64,000 nucleotides of DNA, from contig NZ_CP045809.1 in assembly GCF_025273675.1 (NCBI RefSeq), positions 3,410,001 through 3,474,000 on the forward strand, in the 5' to 3' direction. The first letter of the stretch is position 1. Each line of letters starts with the position of its first letter. The notes beneath the pieces are model-generated. The model was not told where the DNA came from. It was given only the letters and a program-made list of their open reading frames with translations, and searched no databases. Of the stretch, positions 25,846 through 33,878 are shown piece after piece. The translations under genes were made by a program, and so were the position numbers. The stretch is from Gordonia pseudamarae. Its GTDB lineage: Bacteria > Actinomycetota > Actinomycetes > Mycobacteriales > Mycobacteriaceae.

Positions 25846-26385
25846 TCACCTCCGGCCCGGAGGAACCGGGCCCCAAAGGAACCGGGCCCCAAAGAATCGG
25901 GCAGCGCCGCGTCGGGATCGTTGCCCGGTCGCACCCTTGCCGTCGGTGGTCATGTCGTTCGCATCCGACCGAGCCGGGCAATACATCGACGACGACAACA
26001 GGAACGATCTCGTACGTGGGTGGACAGGATGATGGTAGCCGGGCGGTCCGTCCGGTCTGGTGCTCACTATGTAGTGGGTGTTGCCGACCTCTCCACCGAC
26101 CGACACGCTCACCCGGAGACTGTCGCCGTCGCCGTCGATGGTGATCTTGTCGATCTGTTTCCCCCGCACCAGCAGGTCCTCGAACAGTGCCGTCGCCACC
26201 ACCGCCACCGGGTCGCATGACTGTTGACACAGGATGGACAGATGCGTGGAGCCCTCGCCCTGGATCGATTGCGACGAGTATGGGAGAAGACGGTCGGCGG
26301 GCAAGATACCCAGCGGGCCGGATGGATAAGGCTCTTCGTATGGCTGGTGGACCATCGGATACTCCGGTCGATCAGTTACGGCCAC
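25846..26385 (-). CDS. Hypothetical protein, C-terminal half doubtful
   Basis: A 179-residue frame starting at GTG 26385, overlapping the end of the calcium-repeat gene by 14 bases. The first 115 residues look like a real protein with a cysteine pair (SILCQQSCDPV), an acidic IDGDGDS segment and beta-rich sequence. After about residue 120 the sequence becomes Arg/Ser-rich, and its last part is encoded by the 16-bp tandem repeat at 25862-25893. A frameshift or a shorter original gene is possible. No family recognised. It is probably cotranscribed with the calcium-repeat gene. Confidence 0.45.
   Translation of the reverse strand: MAVTDRPEYPMVHQPYEEPYPSGPLGILPADRLLPYSSQSIQGEGSTHLSILCQQSCDPVAVVATALFEDLLVRGKQIDKITIDGDGDSLRVSVSVGGEVGNTHYIVSTRPDGPPGYHHPVHPRTRSFLLSSSMYCPARSDANDMTTDGKGATGQRSRRGAARFFGARFLWGPVPPGRR
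25862..25893. repeat. 16-bp tandem repeat
   Basis: GGAACCGGGCCCCAAA occurs twice in tandem (25862-25877, 25878-25893), followed by a degenerate partial third copy. Confidence 0.85.
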
Positions 26386-26965
26386 GGTCGTTCGGATACA
26401 TGTCGCGATGGTTGGCGATCCCGTCGCCGTCGCTGTCCGTCTCCAACCAGATCTCGTTCACGGCCGTATTGTGGCTGTTGTTGATTTCCCACAAGGCGCT
26501 CGCACCCGGCTGGTGCTGCGCGGCAAGCTCTTCATACAATCCGTTGTCACCGACAATGTTCGGGGTGATGTAGCCGCCCGGCAGTTCGGAGACCGAGTAG
26601 CCACGGCCCGTATCGTTCCAGGTGACCTGTTGGGCGTGCGACGGCTCGCCGCTGACCGAACGGTCGAAGTGTCCGTCGCGATCGGTATCGATGTGTACGA
26701 CCTCGAAAACACCGTCCTGATTCGAATCGAACGCGGCCACCTCCAGGTATCCGTCGGCGTCGCCGTCCATCCTCACCTGATCGACCACGCCGTCGCCGTT
26801 CGTGTCGTACCCGATGATGTCGTCGACTCCGTCACCGTTCGAATCGTAAGCGAACACGTCGAACAGACCGTCACCGTTGGTGTCGAATCGGCGGTAGTCG
26901 ATGGCCCCATCGTTATCGGTGTCGAATGCGTCGGCCACTCCGTCGCCATCGATATCGTAGTCCAT
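26372..26965 (-). CDS. Calcium-binding-type Asp-rich repeat protein
   Basis: A 197-residue acidic protein. Residues 2-105 consist of about eight repeats of the form DxDxDGxxD (for example DIDGDGVAD, DTNGDGLFD, DSNGDGVDD), the EF-hand loop or thrombospondin type 3 pattern that binds calcium. A further loop, DTDSDGDGIANHRD, closes the protein. Between them lies a region of about 70 residues without repeats (GRGYSVSELPGGYITPN). There is no signal peptide, which is unusual because such repeats are normally extracellular. AGGAG lies seven bases before the ATG. The function is unknown. Confidence 0.75.
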   Translation of the reverse strand: MDYDIDGDGVADAFDTDNDGAIDYRRFDTNGDGLFDVFAYDSNGDGVDDIIGYDTNGDGVVDQVRMDGDADGYLEVAAFDSNQDGVFEVVHIDTDRDGHFDRSVSGEPSHAQQVTWNDTGRGYSVSELPGGYITPNIVGDNGLYEELAAQHQPGASALWEINNSHNTAVNEIWLETDSDGDGIANHRDMYPNDRGRN

Positions 26966-27175
26966 CAGGTCACTCCTCCCAGGTCCTCCACCCGCACCAG
27001 CGGTGGAAGCTTGTACGTTCAGTCGTTCGTTCCGGTCAACTCTTCAGAGAGCGGGCAGTCCGACAAAGTTCCCGCGTTCGCGGCGCCCGTATTTGGTGGC
27101 CACCCGCTCACACCGACGGGACCACACCCACAGGGAGCGCCGATACCAATAGACCGGCATATCGGCGCGGCCTGA

Positions 27176-27427
27176 TTCTGGGACACGCTCGTCAACGCCG
27201 ACGAGGCCAGCAACCCGTTCAATCGGCAATGGGGCGCCGGCTACGGTACCGATGCCGCGCCGCTCCTCCGGGTGTTCAATCAGGTTGCGCAACAAAAGAA
27301 GTTCGACCCCGACCGAATCGATGCGAACCGACGGGCCCGCGACCGCGAGGACCTCTCGCCCATCGTTGATCTCGCGGCCACGCATCCGGGCACCGGACGC
27401 CGTCCGGACAATCAAACGCTGACCCGA
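27176..27427 (+). pseudogene. Unidentified coding remnant
   Basis: Directly after a TGA at 27173-27175, the + frame reads about 80 residues of protein-like sequence (WDTLVNADEASNPFNRQWG, VFNQVAQQKKFDPDRID) with no start codon. By eye its third codon positions are about 75% G/C and its first positions about 66%, as expected for a coding frame here. The opposite-strand frame 27044-27415 shows the reverse and looks like a shadow. The frame then runs into the methyltransferase gene on the other strand. I do not recognise the protein. The rest of the interval 26966-27172 holds no gene I can support. Confidence 0.35.
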
Positions 27428-28651
27428 TCAACGTTCGCCGCGCACCCCGGGTTCGCAGATGAACGCCACACCTTTGCGTCCGATGCGGGTGAGCACCAAC
27501 GACAGCGGCCGGGTCCCCTTGGGCTTGAGTCGCTTACGCAAGGCATCTGGGTCCACGTCGAGTCCCCGGACCAGGATCTCCAGCGCGCCGCAGTCGAGTG
27601 TGTGCAGGGCTTTGCGTAATACCTTGTCCGACACCGTAGTCTGTCCGATGATGCGGAACCCACGGCCGGCCTCCGGAACCGAATCACCGGTCAGGTAGGC
27701 GATCTGCGGATCCAACTGCCACAACCCGTGCCGGTGAGCGTAGTGGCGCACCAGTCCGGCGCGCACGATCGCGCCGTCGGGGTCGATGATCCACTCCCCC
27801 GGTTCGGCGGACGGGACGTCGTCGTCGGTGTCATCGGTGATCTCGTAGCGCGCGACCGCACCGCCCTCACCGCTACGCAGGACCGTGGCCCGGCGCACCG
27901 GCCGCGTACCCGGCCCCGACCAGAGGCAGGTTTCACGTACACCACCGTCGAGGGAGGTGACCTGCGCCTCCCCATCGAATCCGAACTGCTCGCGCAGGTT
28001 CTGATGGTCGAGCCCCGGCGCACACTTCACGACCAACGGACGCCCGGCATACACGGTGAACAGCTCGAACAGCGATGGGGTGAGCTGGTCGAGCCGGAAC
28101 ACCCGGCCCGATCCGGTACGCCGAGCCGGGTCGGCGAGCACCACATCGGCCGAGGACGCCCGGGTGAGCGCATCCGCGCGCAACAGCACCGTCGGCGCCG
28201 ACAGTTCGACGGTCCCGGCGTTATGCGCCGCCATCGCCACGCGCACCGGGTCGATGTCGCTGCCGATGACACCCGCCACACCGAGCCGCGAGGACAGTTC
28301 CACAAGTTCGGCCCCTACCGAGCAGGTCACGTCATGGACCACCGCATCGGGATAGCGCCGCACGATCTCCACCGAACGTGCCTGCGCCACCGGCCATGCC
28401 GTGGCCTGCTGCACCGCGTCGTCGGTCAACAGCAGATCATCGGCGTGCCGCAGTTTGGTCCGTGCCCTGCGCCGGCAGGTCACCGTCTCGATCAACGCGG
28501 CGTCGAACGGCGTGTACCTGCCGCGCAGTTCACCGATGTCGGCGATCATCGACGCCGGACTCAGCGGCAGCGACGAGGCCGCACGCAACGCCGCATGTCC
28601 CTGCCCCGACCGCAGAAAGGCGACGTCGTCGGCCGTGAACGAATAGCCCAA
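27428..28651 (-). CDS. SAM-dependent methyltransferase with THUMP-like domain (Rv3037c-like)
   Basis: A 407-residue protein. The methyltransferase core has VVHDVTCSVGAELVEL, IGSDIDPVRVAMAAHNA and VLADPARR, the last a DPPxR-like catalytic motif. The C-terminal THUMP-like domain lies near residues 320-400. It probably methylates RNA or another large substrate; the target is unknown. Its position next to a second methyltransferase, echA17 and Nudix genes matches M. tuberculosis Rv3037c-Rv3040c as I remember it. Confidence 0.8.
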   Translation of the reverse strand: MGYSFTADDVAFLRSGQGHAALRAASSLPLSPASMIADIGELRGRYTPFDAALIETVTCRRRARTKLRHADDLLLTDDAVQQATAWPVAQARSVEIVRRYPDAVVHDVTCSVGAELVELSSRLGVAGVIGSDIDPVRVAMAAHNAGTVELSAPTVLLRADALTRASSADVVLADPARRTGSGRVFRLDQLTPSLFELFTVYAGRPLVVKCAPGLDHQNLREQFGFDGEAQVTSLDGGVRETCLWSGPGTRPVRRATVLRSGEGGAVARYEITDDTDDDVPSAEPGEWIIDPDGAIVRAGLVRHYAHRHGLWQLDPQIAYLTGDSVPEAGRGFRIIGQTTVSDKVLRKALHTLDCGALEILVRGLDVDPDALRKRLKPKGTRPLSLVLTRIGRKGVAFICEPGVRGER

Positions 28652-28676
28652 CGCGCCGCCCCCTATCGATCGGCGA

Positions 28677-29666
28677 TCAGACGTCCGACGGCTCGCCGGG
28701 CTTCACACCGGTGACTACGACGTTGTAAAAGTACTTCTGCGGAACGACCTTGCGCAGGACGTTCTCATCGAGCCAGGTCATCCGCTTCCAGCCGCCGAAG
28801 GCGAATCCGGCCCAGCCCCAGCCGAGCTTCTCGGCGGGTACGGCGGCCTCGAAGGTACGCACCGGCCAGCCGAGCATGGCGGCGGCCAGCTCTTCGGTGG
28901 CAGTCTTGACGTCGGTGGCACCCGCGCTGCGGGCGATGCCGGCCAGCTCGTCCGGATCGAAGGTGTGGATGTCGACCACGGCCTCCAGAGCCGCTGCGCG
29001 CGAGGACTCGTCGAGTTCCTCCTGCGGGCGGCGCCACGACTGCAAGGGGCCGATCTTGGTGATGTTGGTGGTGGCCCACCAGGTGGCGCGGCTCATCCAG
29101 CGGGCGTAGAAGTCACCGATGGTGGACGGCTCACCGGCGAACACGAACCGGCCGCCGGGCTTGAGCACCCGCAGCACCTCGCGCAACGACAGCTCGACGT
29201 CCGGGATGTGATGCAGCACCGCATGCCCGACAACCAGATCGAAGGTGTTGTCGTCGTACGGGATCTTCTCGGCGTCGGCGACGCGGCCGTCGACGTCCAG
29301 GCCCAGGTTCTCGGCGTTGCGCAGCGCCACCTTCACCATGCCCGGCGACAGGTCGGTGACCGAACCCTTCTCCGCCACGCCGGACTGCATCAGGTTGAGC
29401 AGGAAGAATCCGGTGCCGCAACCCAGTTCCATGGCCCGGCCGTACGGCAACGGAGCATCGTCCGCCCCGATGGCCGCGTCGAAACGCCCACGCGCGTAGT
29501 CGATGCAGCGCTCGTCGAAACTGATCGACCACTTCTCGTCGTAGGTCTCGGCTTCCCAGTCGTGGTAGAGCACCTGCGCGAGCTTGGTGTCCTTGAGTGC
29601 CGCCTGCACCTGCTCCTCGGTGGCGTGCGGGTTGGGTTCGGGATCGATGGTGGGTTCGGTCGTCAT
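28677..29666 (-). CDS. Class I SAM-dependent methyltransferase (Rv3038c-like)
   Basis: About 329 residues. Motif I is AMELGCGTGFFLLNLM, with SVTDLSPGMVKVALRNA and the post-motif segment DNTFDLVVGHAVLHHIPD. The UbiE/COQ5-type core suggests a small-molecule or lipid substrate. ATG 29666 follows a GAAGAAAG element; an in-frame ATG at 29759 would begin inside the 18-bp repeat array and is unlikely. It ends 25 bases before the THUMP-type gene begins, so the two are probably cotranscribed. Confidence 0.85.
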   Translation of the reverse strand: MTTEPTIDPEPNPHATEEQVQAALKDTKLAQVLYHDWEAETYDEKWSISFDERCIDYARGRFDAAIGADDAPLPYGRAMELGCGTGFFLLNLMQSGVAEKGSVTDLSPGMVKVALRNAENLGLDVDGRVADAEKIPYDDNTFDLVVGHAVLHHIPDVELSLREVLRVLKPGGRFVFAGEPSTIGDFYARWMSRATWWATTNITKIGPLQSWRRPQEELDESSRAAALEAVVDIHTFDPDELAGIARSAGATDVKTATEELAAAMLGWPVRTFEAAVPAEKLGWGWAGFAFGGWKRMTWLDENVLRKVVPQKYFYNVVVTGVKPGEPSDV

Positions 29667-29714
29667 CGTCTCAGCTTTCTTCAGGGGTAGTACAAAGTGT
29701 CCAGTCACGTGGCC

Positions 29715-29804
29715 AAGTGCTGCGGCCCGGACAAGTGCTACGGCCCGGACAAGTTCCATGCCACGGACACGATCGATGGCGCGGACCAGGCCGACGGCGC
29801 GAAC
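29715..29804. repeat. Five degenerate 18-bp tandem repeats between echA17 and the methyltransferase
   Basis: Units 29715-29732 and 29733-29750 differ at one base (AAGTGCTGCGGCCCGGAC form). Three increasingly diverged units follow, reaching exactly to the echA17 stop codon. The array lies in the spacer of a probable operon. Confidence 0.75.
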
Positions 29805-30592
29805 TAGCGGCCGACGAACGTGGCCTTACCGGGACCGTTCTCGACGAACGAGGCCATGCCGATGGTCCGGTCCTCGGTGGTGAACAGCGTGGCGAACTGC
29901 TGTTCCTCGATCTTCAGGCCGGTCGCCAGGTCGGTTTCCACTCCCAGGTCGATGGCGGCCTTGGCCGCGGCCAGCGCCACCGAAGCGGCGCCGACGAACT
30001 GGCCGGCCCACGCCAGTGCCGCGCTGTACACGTCATCGGGGGCCACGACCTCGTCGACCAGCCCGATCGCCAATGCCTCCTCGGCACCGACGAAGCGGCC
30101 GGTAAAGATCAGATCCTTGGCCTTGGCCGGGCCGATGAGCCGGGCGAGCCGCTGGGTGCCACCGCCACCGGGGATGATGCCGAGCAGGATCTCCGGCACG
30201 CCCAGCTTCGCGTTGTCACCGGCGATGCGCCGGTCCGCGCCCAGGGCCACCTCAAGGCCGCCGCCCAGGGCGTAACCGGTGATCGCCGCGACCGTGGGCT
30301 TGGGGATGCCCGCGATCGAACCGAGGTCGGCCTGCAGGTCGGCGGTGATCTTCGTTATCTCCGCGTAGCTCAGGTCGTTCATCTCCTTCACGTCGGCGCC
30401 CGCGGCCAGCACCTTGGGGCCGCCGTAGACGACGACGGCCTTGATGTCGTCGCGCACCGACGCCTCACGTGCGGCTGCGGCCAACTCGGCCTGTACCTGC
30501 CGACTCAGCGCGTTCATCGGCGGTCTGCTCAGCAGGATCGTGCCCACACCGGGGTGGTCCGCGGAGGTTTCGAGGGTGACATACTCGGCCAT
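29804..30592 (-). CDS. echA17: Enoyl-CoA hydratase/isomerase family protein
   Basis: A 262-residue crotonase. The oxyanion-hole segments are AAGADVKEM and ITGYALGGGLEVAL, and the catalytic Glu region is EILLGIIPGGGGTQRL. It hydrates enoyl-CoA in beta-oxidation-like pathways. The symbol rests on gene order: it lies between methyltransferase and Nudix genes as Rv3039c does. ATG 30592 is chosen because TAGCCT lies eight bases upstream in leaderless fashion. A longer frame starting at 30628 includes promoter sequence. Confidence 0.85.
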   Translation of the reverse strand: MAEYVTLETSADHPGVGTILLSRPPMNALSRQVQAELAAAAREASVRDDIKAVVVYGGPKVLAAGADVKEMNDLSYAEITKITADLQADLGSIAGIPKPTVAAITGYALGGGLEVALGADRRIAGDNAKLGVPEILLGIIPGGGGTQRLARLIGPAKAKDLIFTGRFVGAEEALAIGLVDEVVAPDDVYSAALAWAGQFVGAASVALAAAKAAIDLGVETDLATGLKIEEQQFATLFTTEDRTIGMASFVENGPGKATFVGR

Positions 30593-30600
30593 GGACACCG

Positions 30601-30606
30601 AGGCTA
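30601..30606 (-). promoter_or_regulatory. -10 element of a probable leaderless promoter (echA17)
   Basis: On the minus strand TAGCCT ends eight bases before ATG 30592. A 19-base stretch at 30637-30655 (TTAGCTCACGCTTGCCTTA on +) lies further upstream; it weakly resembles a DtxR/IdeR box, but only about 12 of 19 positions agree. Confidence 0.45.
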
Positions 30607-30628
30607 CCGTTCCGGCGCCGTCAAGCAA

Positions 30629-30995
30629 CCCTTGGGTTAGCTCACGCTTGCCTTATCGGATGGCTTACGGGATTTAATTGCGGTCACTCGGCAACTCGCC
30701 TGCCATCGGTGACGCCGACCACCACGGTTGGCGAGGTGGGAACACGACCAGCCGATAGCGTTGAGCGCACAGTGGGCGGACGCACCATTGCCCCCTCGAG
30801 TCCCGGTCGGAGTACTTTCGACCGGGCCGACCGCGACAACCCGGAAGGACACCGGTCCGACGGGTGAGATCCCCGAATCGCCGATGGAGGTCCCGAATCC
30901 CCGCCGAGCCGAGCCACCCGGATCACCGGATCACCGGCTGATCAGGGCACGTCAACCGGCAGATCGGGGCACCGTGACCGACCGGATCCGCGGTG
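30629..30995. other. Non-coding interval between echA17 and the Nudix gene
   Basis: About 370 bases without a gene I can support. Short open frames lack coding character. The stretch is rich in imperfect copies of GACCGGATC and CACCGGATC, giving it a repetitive look, and holds the echA17 upstream region at its left end. Confidence 0.5.
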
Positions 30996-31847
30996 TCACC
31001 GACCGGATCGATCATCCCGTGCGTTGAACATGGCGAAATAGTCGGCCGAGCCGTCGAACGTCAGGCCGTACGGGTCCGCGGCGTCGTCCTGGCCCACCAC
31101 CTCGACCGCCCGTTCGGCGGCAAAGGCGTCGGCGACCGTGCGGTACGAGCTCAGCTCACGCAACCGCGCCCAGGTTGGCGGAAGCAGCGAATGCACGCCT
31201 CGTGACCACGCTTCCAGAGCGTCGCCGGGCCGGACCCAGGCCACCGCGGAGGCCTCGGAGGTGGAACCGTCGGCCTCCTGCCCGTCGGGCAGTGCCGCGA
31301 GGAAGAAATGCGTACTGTACCGCCTGACCGACACCGGCGGAGTGATCCAATGCGCCAGGGGCGCAAGCCAATCAGCGCGCAGTGTGAGGGCTCTGCGGCG
31401 CATGAGGCCGCCGAACGACAACTCCTTTGCCACCAGCGCGTCGCGGTCGGCGGCCACCTCACCGGGCGATGGGACCAGTCCGTCGCCGCCGGTGGCCAGC
31501 AGCACCCCGCACTCCTCGAAAGTCTCCCGGACCGCGGCCACCACCAGCATCCGGGCGGCCACCGGATCGGTACCGAACCTGTCGGCCCACCACGACGGCC
31601 CCGGCCCGGCCCAATCCACGTCGGTGTCGTCGGCGGCATCGACGCCGCCGCCGGGAAACACGGTCATCCCCGCGGCGAACGCCATCTCGGCGACCCTGCG
31701 CAGCAAGAACACCTCGAGCCCCGACACCCCGTCCCGCACCAGAACCACCGTCGCCGCATCACGCGGCGTGGCGATCACCTCCGGCATCGGCGCGGTGCGC
31801 TGCCCTGCCTCGACGAGCCACCGGTCGAGGGACTTCTCCTCTGGCAT
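30996..31847 (-). CDS. Nudix hydrolase, NUDT19-like (tandem copy 1)
   Basis: A 283-residue Nudix protein. The box is split by an insertion, as in NUDT19-like coenzyme A diphosphatases: GMTVFPGGGVD, then about 30 residues, then AAVRETFEECGVLL. The REx2EE catalytic helix is complete. These enzymes cleave CoA or acyl-CoA derivatives and nucleoside diphosphate compounds. AGGAG precedes the ATG. The paralogue begins 21 bases upstream in the same direction, so the two probably share a transcript. It corresponds to the place of Rv3040c. Confidence 0.85.
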   Translation of the reverse strand: MPEEKSLDRWLVEAGQRTAPMPEVIATPRDAATVVLVRDGVSGLEVFLLRRVAEMAFAAGMTVFPGGGVDAADDTDVDWAGPGPSWWADRFGTDPVAARMLVVAAVRETFEECGVLLATGGDGLVPSPGEVAADRDALVAKELSFGGLMRRRALTLRADWLAPLAHWITPPVSVRRYSTHFFLAALPDGQEADGSTSEASAVAWVRPGDALEAWSRGVHSLLPPTWARLRELSSYRTVADAFAAERAVEVVGQDDAADPYGLTFDGSADYFAMFNARDDRSGR

Positions 31848-31868
31848 ATCGCTCCTGAAACGTCCCGC

Positions 31869-32762
31869 TCAGCGGAGCGCGTCGGACGGCAACCGGCCGT
31901 CGAGCTCGACGAAGTACTCGTCCGAGAACGGGAACCGCAGCCCGGTCATCATCGCCGTGGTCGCCTCCGGCATCACGGTGGTGATCTCACGGGGTGCCGC
32001 CATGAGTTCGGCGACGGTGTCGTGACGAGCGAGCTCGCGCAGCTGCGACCAGGTGGGCGGCAGCAGGAAATGTTGCCGATCGGCCCAACGGCGCAGCGCC
32101 TCACGCGCCGACAACCAGCCCGCGACCGACACCTCCGAGGTCTCGGCGTCGGCCTGCTGACCCGCGGGCAGGGCCGCGATGAAGAAACGGGTGTCATAGC
32201 GTCGCTTCTCAATCACCGGGGCAATCCAATGCGACAGCGGCGCAAGCAGATCCGCACGCAACGTCAATCCCCGGGCGGTCAGGAAGCCGGCCAGCGAAAG
32301 GGACTTGTCGACGAGCCGCGCGCGCTCGTCGGCAAGGGTGCCGGGTTCGGGAAATCTGCCGTCGACGTCGGTGGCGATCAGCACGCCGCATTCCTCGAAC
32401 GTCTCACGGACCGCCGCACATACCAGCGACTGCGCGACCGGTTCGGTGGATCCGAAGGTCCGCGCCCACCACTGGGCATCCGGGCCGCTCCAGGCGATAT
32501 CGGCCTCTGCGTCACGCTCGTCGACACCGCCACCGGGAAATACCGTCATCCCACCGGCGAACGCCATCGTCTTGACGCGCCGTTGCAGAAACACCTCCAC
32601 GCCGTCGGTGCCGTCGCGGACCAGCAGCACCGTGGCCGCATCACGCGGTACCGACGGCTGTGCCGGAACGGCCGCCCCGGTGTCCGGGTCGACCCCGGAC
32701 CCCGACCTATCCATCACCGACCTATCCATCGCCGACCTATCCACCCGTGACTGATCTGCCAT
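31869..32762 (-). CDS. Nudix hydrolase, NUDT19-like (tandem copy 2)
   Basis: A 297-residue Nudix protein colinear with its downstream neighbour: GMTVFPGGGVDERD, insertion, AAVRETFEECGVLI. The first 25 residues are a recent expansion (DRSAMDRSVMDRSG) encoded by three 15-bp repeats. GGAGG precedes the ATG. The clear similarity in length, split Nudix box and C-terminal AVAEL/TVADAF region points to tandem duplication, with room for different substrates. Confidence 0.85.
   Translation of the reverse strand: MADQSRVDRSAMDRSVMDRSGSGVDPDTGAAVPAQPSVPRDAATVLLVRDGTDGVEVFLQRRVKTMAFAGGMTVFPGGGVDERDAEADIAWSGPDAQWWARTFGSTEPVAQSLVCAAVRETFEECGVLIATDVDGRFPEPGTLADERARLVDKSLSLAGFLTARGLTLRADLLAPLSHWIAPVIEKRRYDTRFFIAALPAGQQADAETSEVSVAGWLSAREALRRWADRQHFLLPPTWSQLRELARHDTVAELMAAPREITTVMPEATTAMMTGLRFPFSDEYFVELDGRLPSDALR
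32702..32746. repeat. Three 15-bp tandem repeats in the Nudix 5' end
   Basis: CCGACCTATCCATCA-type units lie at 32702-32716, 32717-32731 and 32732-32746 and encode a repeated MDRS-type pentapeptide. The reading frame is kept. Confidence 0.85.
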
Positions 32763-32872
32763 GGCCGCACCTCCTGCACTCGTCGGCCCACCGTCGGGGA
32801 CCGCGCTGTCTCGACCCTAGCGGGCCGACCGATCGCACGATCGGCGGAGGTCGGCGAGTACCCGTCCCGGTG

Positions 32873-33763
32873 TCAGGCCCGGCGGTGTCCCCCGGCCCTG
32901 CGGCTACGCCGCGCGAAGAACCGGCCCCCCGACTTCGAGAGCATGATCTGCTGGCGGAACGCGGTGGACAGATTGGCGCTGGTGAGTACCTCCGGCAACA
33001 GTCCCTGCGCGATCACCCCGCCCTCCGAGAGCAGCAAGGCGTGGGTGAAGCCCGCCGGGATCTCCTCGACGTGGTGGGTGATCAACGCGATCGCCGGGGC
33101 GTCGGGGTCCTGTGCCAGATCCGAGAGCCGGGCCACCAGTTCCTCCCGCCCGCCCAGGTCGAGCCCTGCGGCCGGTTCGTCGAGCAACAGCAGTTCGGGG
33201 TCGGTCATCAACGCGCGCGAGATGATCACCCGCTTGCGTTCCCCCTCCGACAGGGTGCCGAACGCACGGTCGGCCAGATGCTCGGCACCCATCGATTCGA
33301 GTGACTCCACCGCCTGCGACCGATCGACATCGTCGTACTGTTCCTTCCACCGCCCGAGCACTGCGTAGCCGGCGGACACCACCACGTCGCTGACCACCTC
33401 GTCGTCGGGCACCCGATCCACCAGTGCGGGACTGGACACCCCGATCCGGGTGCTCAACTCGCGCAGTTCGACGCGGCCGAGTTGCTCATTGAGGACGAAC
33501 GCGGCACCGGTCGTCGGGTACAGCTCGCCCGCGGCAAGGCGCATCAGAGTGGTCTTACCGGCGCCGTTGGGACCGATGATCACCCAGCGCTCGTCGAGTT
33601 CGACCTGCCAGGACACCGGCCCGAGAAGTGTTTTCCCGTCACGGACCACCGACACATCACGAAAATCGATGAGCAGATCAGGATCGGATTCGAGCACGGA
33701 GTCTGATTCGAGCACGGAGTCTGATTCGGCGGCGGCACTCTGCGGCGATGTCACGGTGTCCAT
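32873..33763 (-). CDS. ABC transporter ATP-binding protein (Rv3041c-like)
   Basis: A 296-residue single ATPase domain. Walker A (GPNGAGKTT) is near residues 64-72, the signature (LSEGERKR) near 171-178, Walker B (LLLLDEP) near 191-197, and the switch His in ALITHHVEE. No permease gene adjoins it, as in the M. tuberculosis order. ModF-like cytosolic ABC ATPases are possible relatives. The N-terminal ESDSVLESDSVLESD is the product of an 18-bp tandem repeat. Confidence 0.85.
   Translation of the reverse strand: MDTVTSPQSAAAESDSVLESDSVLESDPDLLIDFRDVSVVRDGKTLLGPVSWQVELDERWVIIGPNGAGKTTLMRLAAGELYPTTGAAFVLNEQLGRVELRELSTRIGVSSPALVDRVPDDEVVSDVVVSAGYAVLGRWKEQYDDVDRSQAVESLESMGAEHLADRAFGTLSEGERKRVIISRALMTDPELLLLDEPAAGLDLGGREELVARLSDLAQDPDAPAIALITHHVEEIPAGFTHALLLSEGGVIAQGLLPEVLTSANLSTAFRQQIMLSKSGGRFFARRSRRAGGHRRA
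33687..33728. repeat. 18-bp tandem repeat in the ABC ATPase 5' end
   Basis: GATTCGAGCACGGAGTCT occurs at 33687-33704 and 33705-33722, with a partial third copy. It encodes the repeated acidic hexapeptide near residues 13-25 and keeps the frame. Confidence 0.85.
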
Positions 33764-33878
33764 CTTGCATCACCGCCCCGCCACACGTGCCTCGCCACGT
33801 GCAAAACCGCCACGTCCACAACACGGTGCACAATCTGCCCGCCGGAATACCCGGGCGCCCGAATCCCTTGACTTCCAT

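Noticed and set aside
25862..25893. CRISPR-like repeats near 25.86 kb
   Set aside because: The 16-bp units are directly adjacent with no spacers and no cas gene is present. No CRISPR array was seen anywhere in the window.
26408..27175. + strand open frame of 255 residues opposite the calcium-repeat gene
   Set aside because: It is largely the antisense of Asp-rich repeats, giving Val/Arg/Ile runs; the minus strand has a good ribosome site and a clear repeat pattern.
27044..27415. Minus-strand open frame of 123 residues after the THUMP-type gene
   Set aside because: It starts with TTG without a ribosome site, and its third positions are less G/C-rich than its first positions, the reverse of real genes here. 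The opposite strand fits coding better.
30637..30655. Possible DtxR/IdeR iron box upstream of echA17
   Set aside because: Only about 12 of 19 positions agree with the consensus and an enoyl-CoA hydratase is not an expected iron-regulated gene. Noted in the promoter entry but not claimed.
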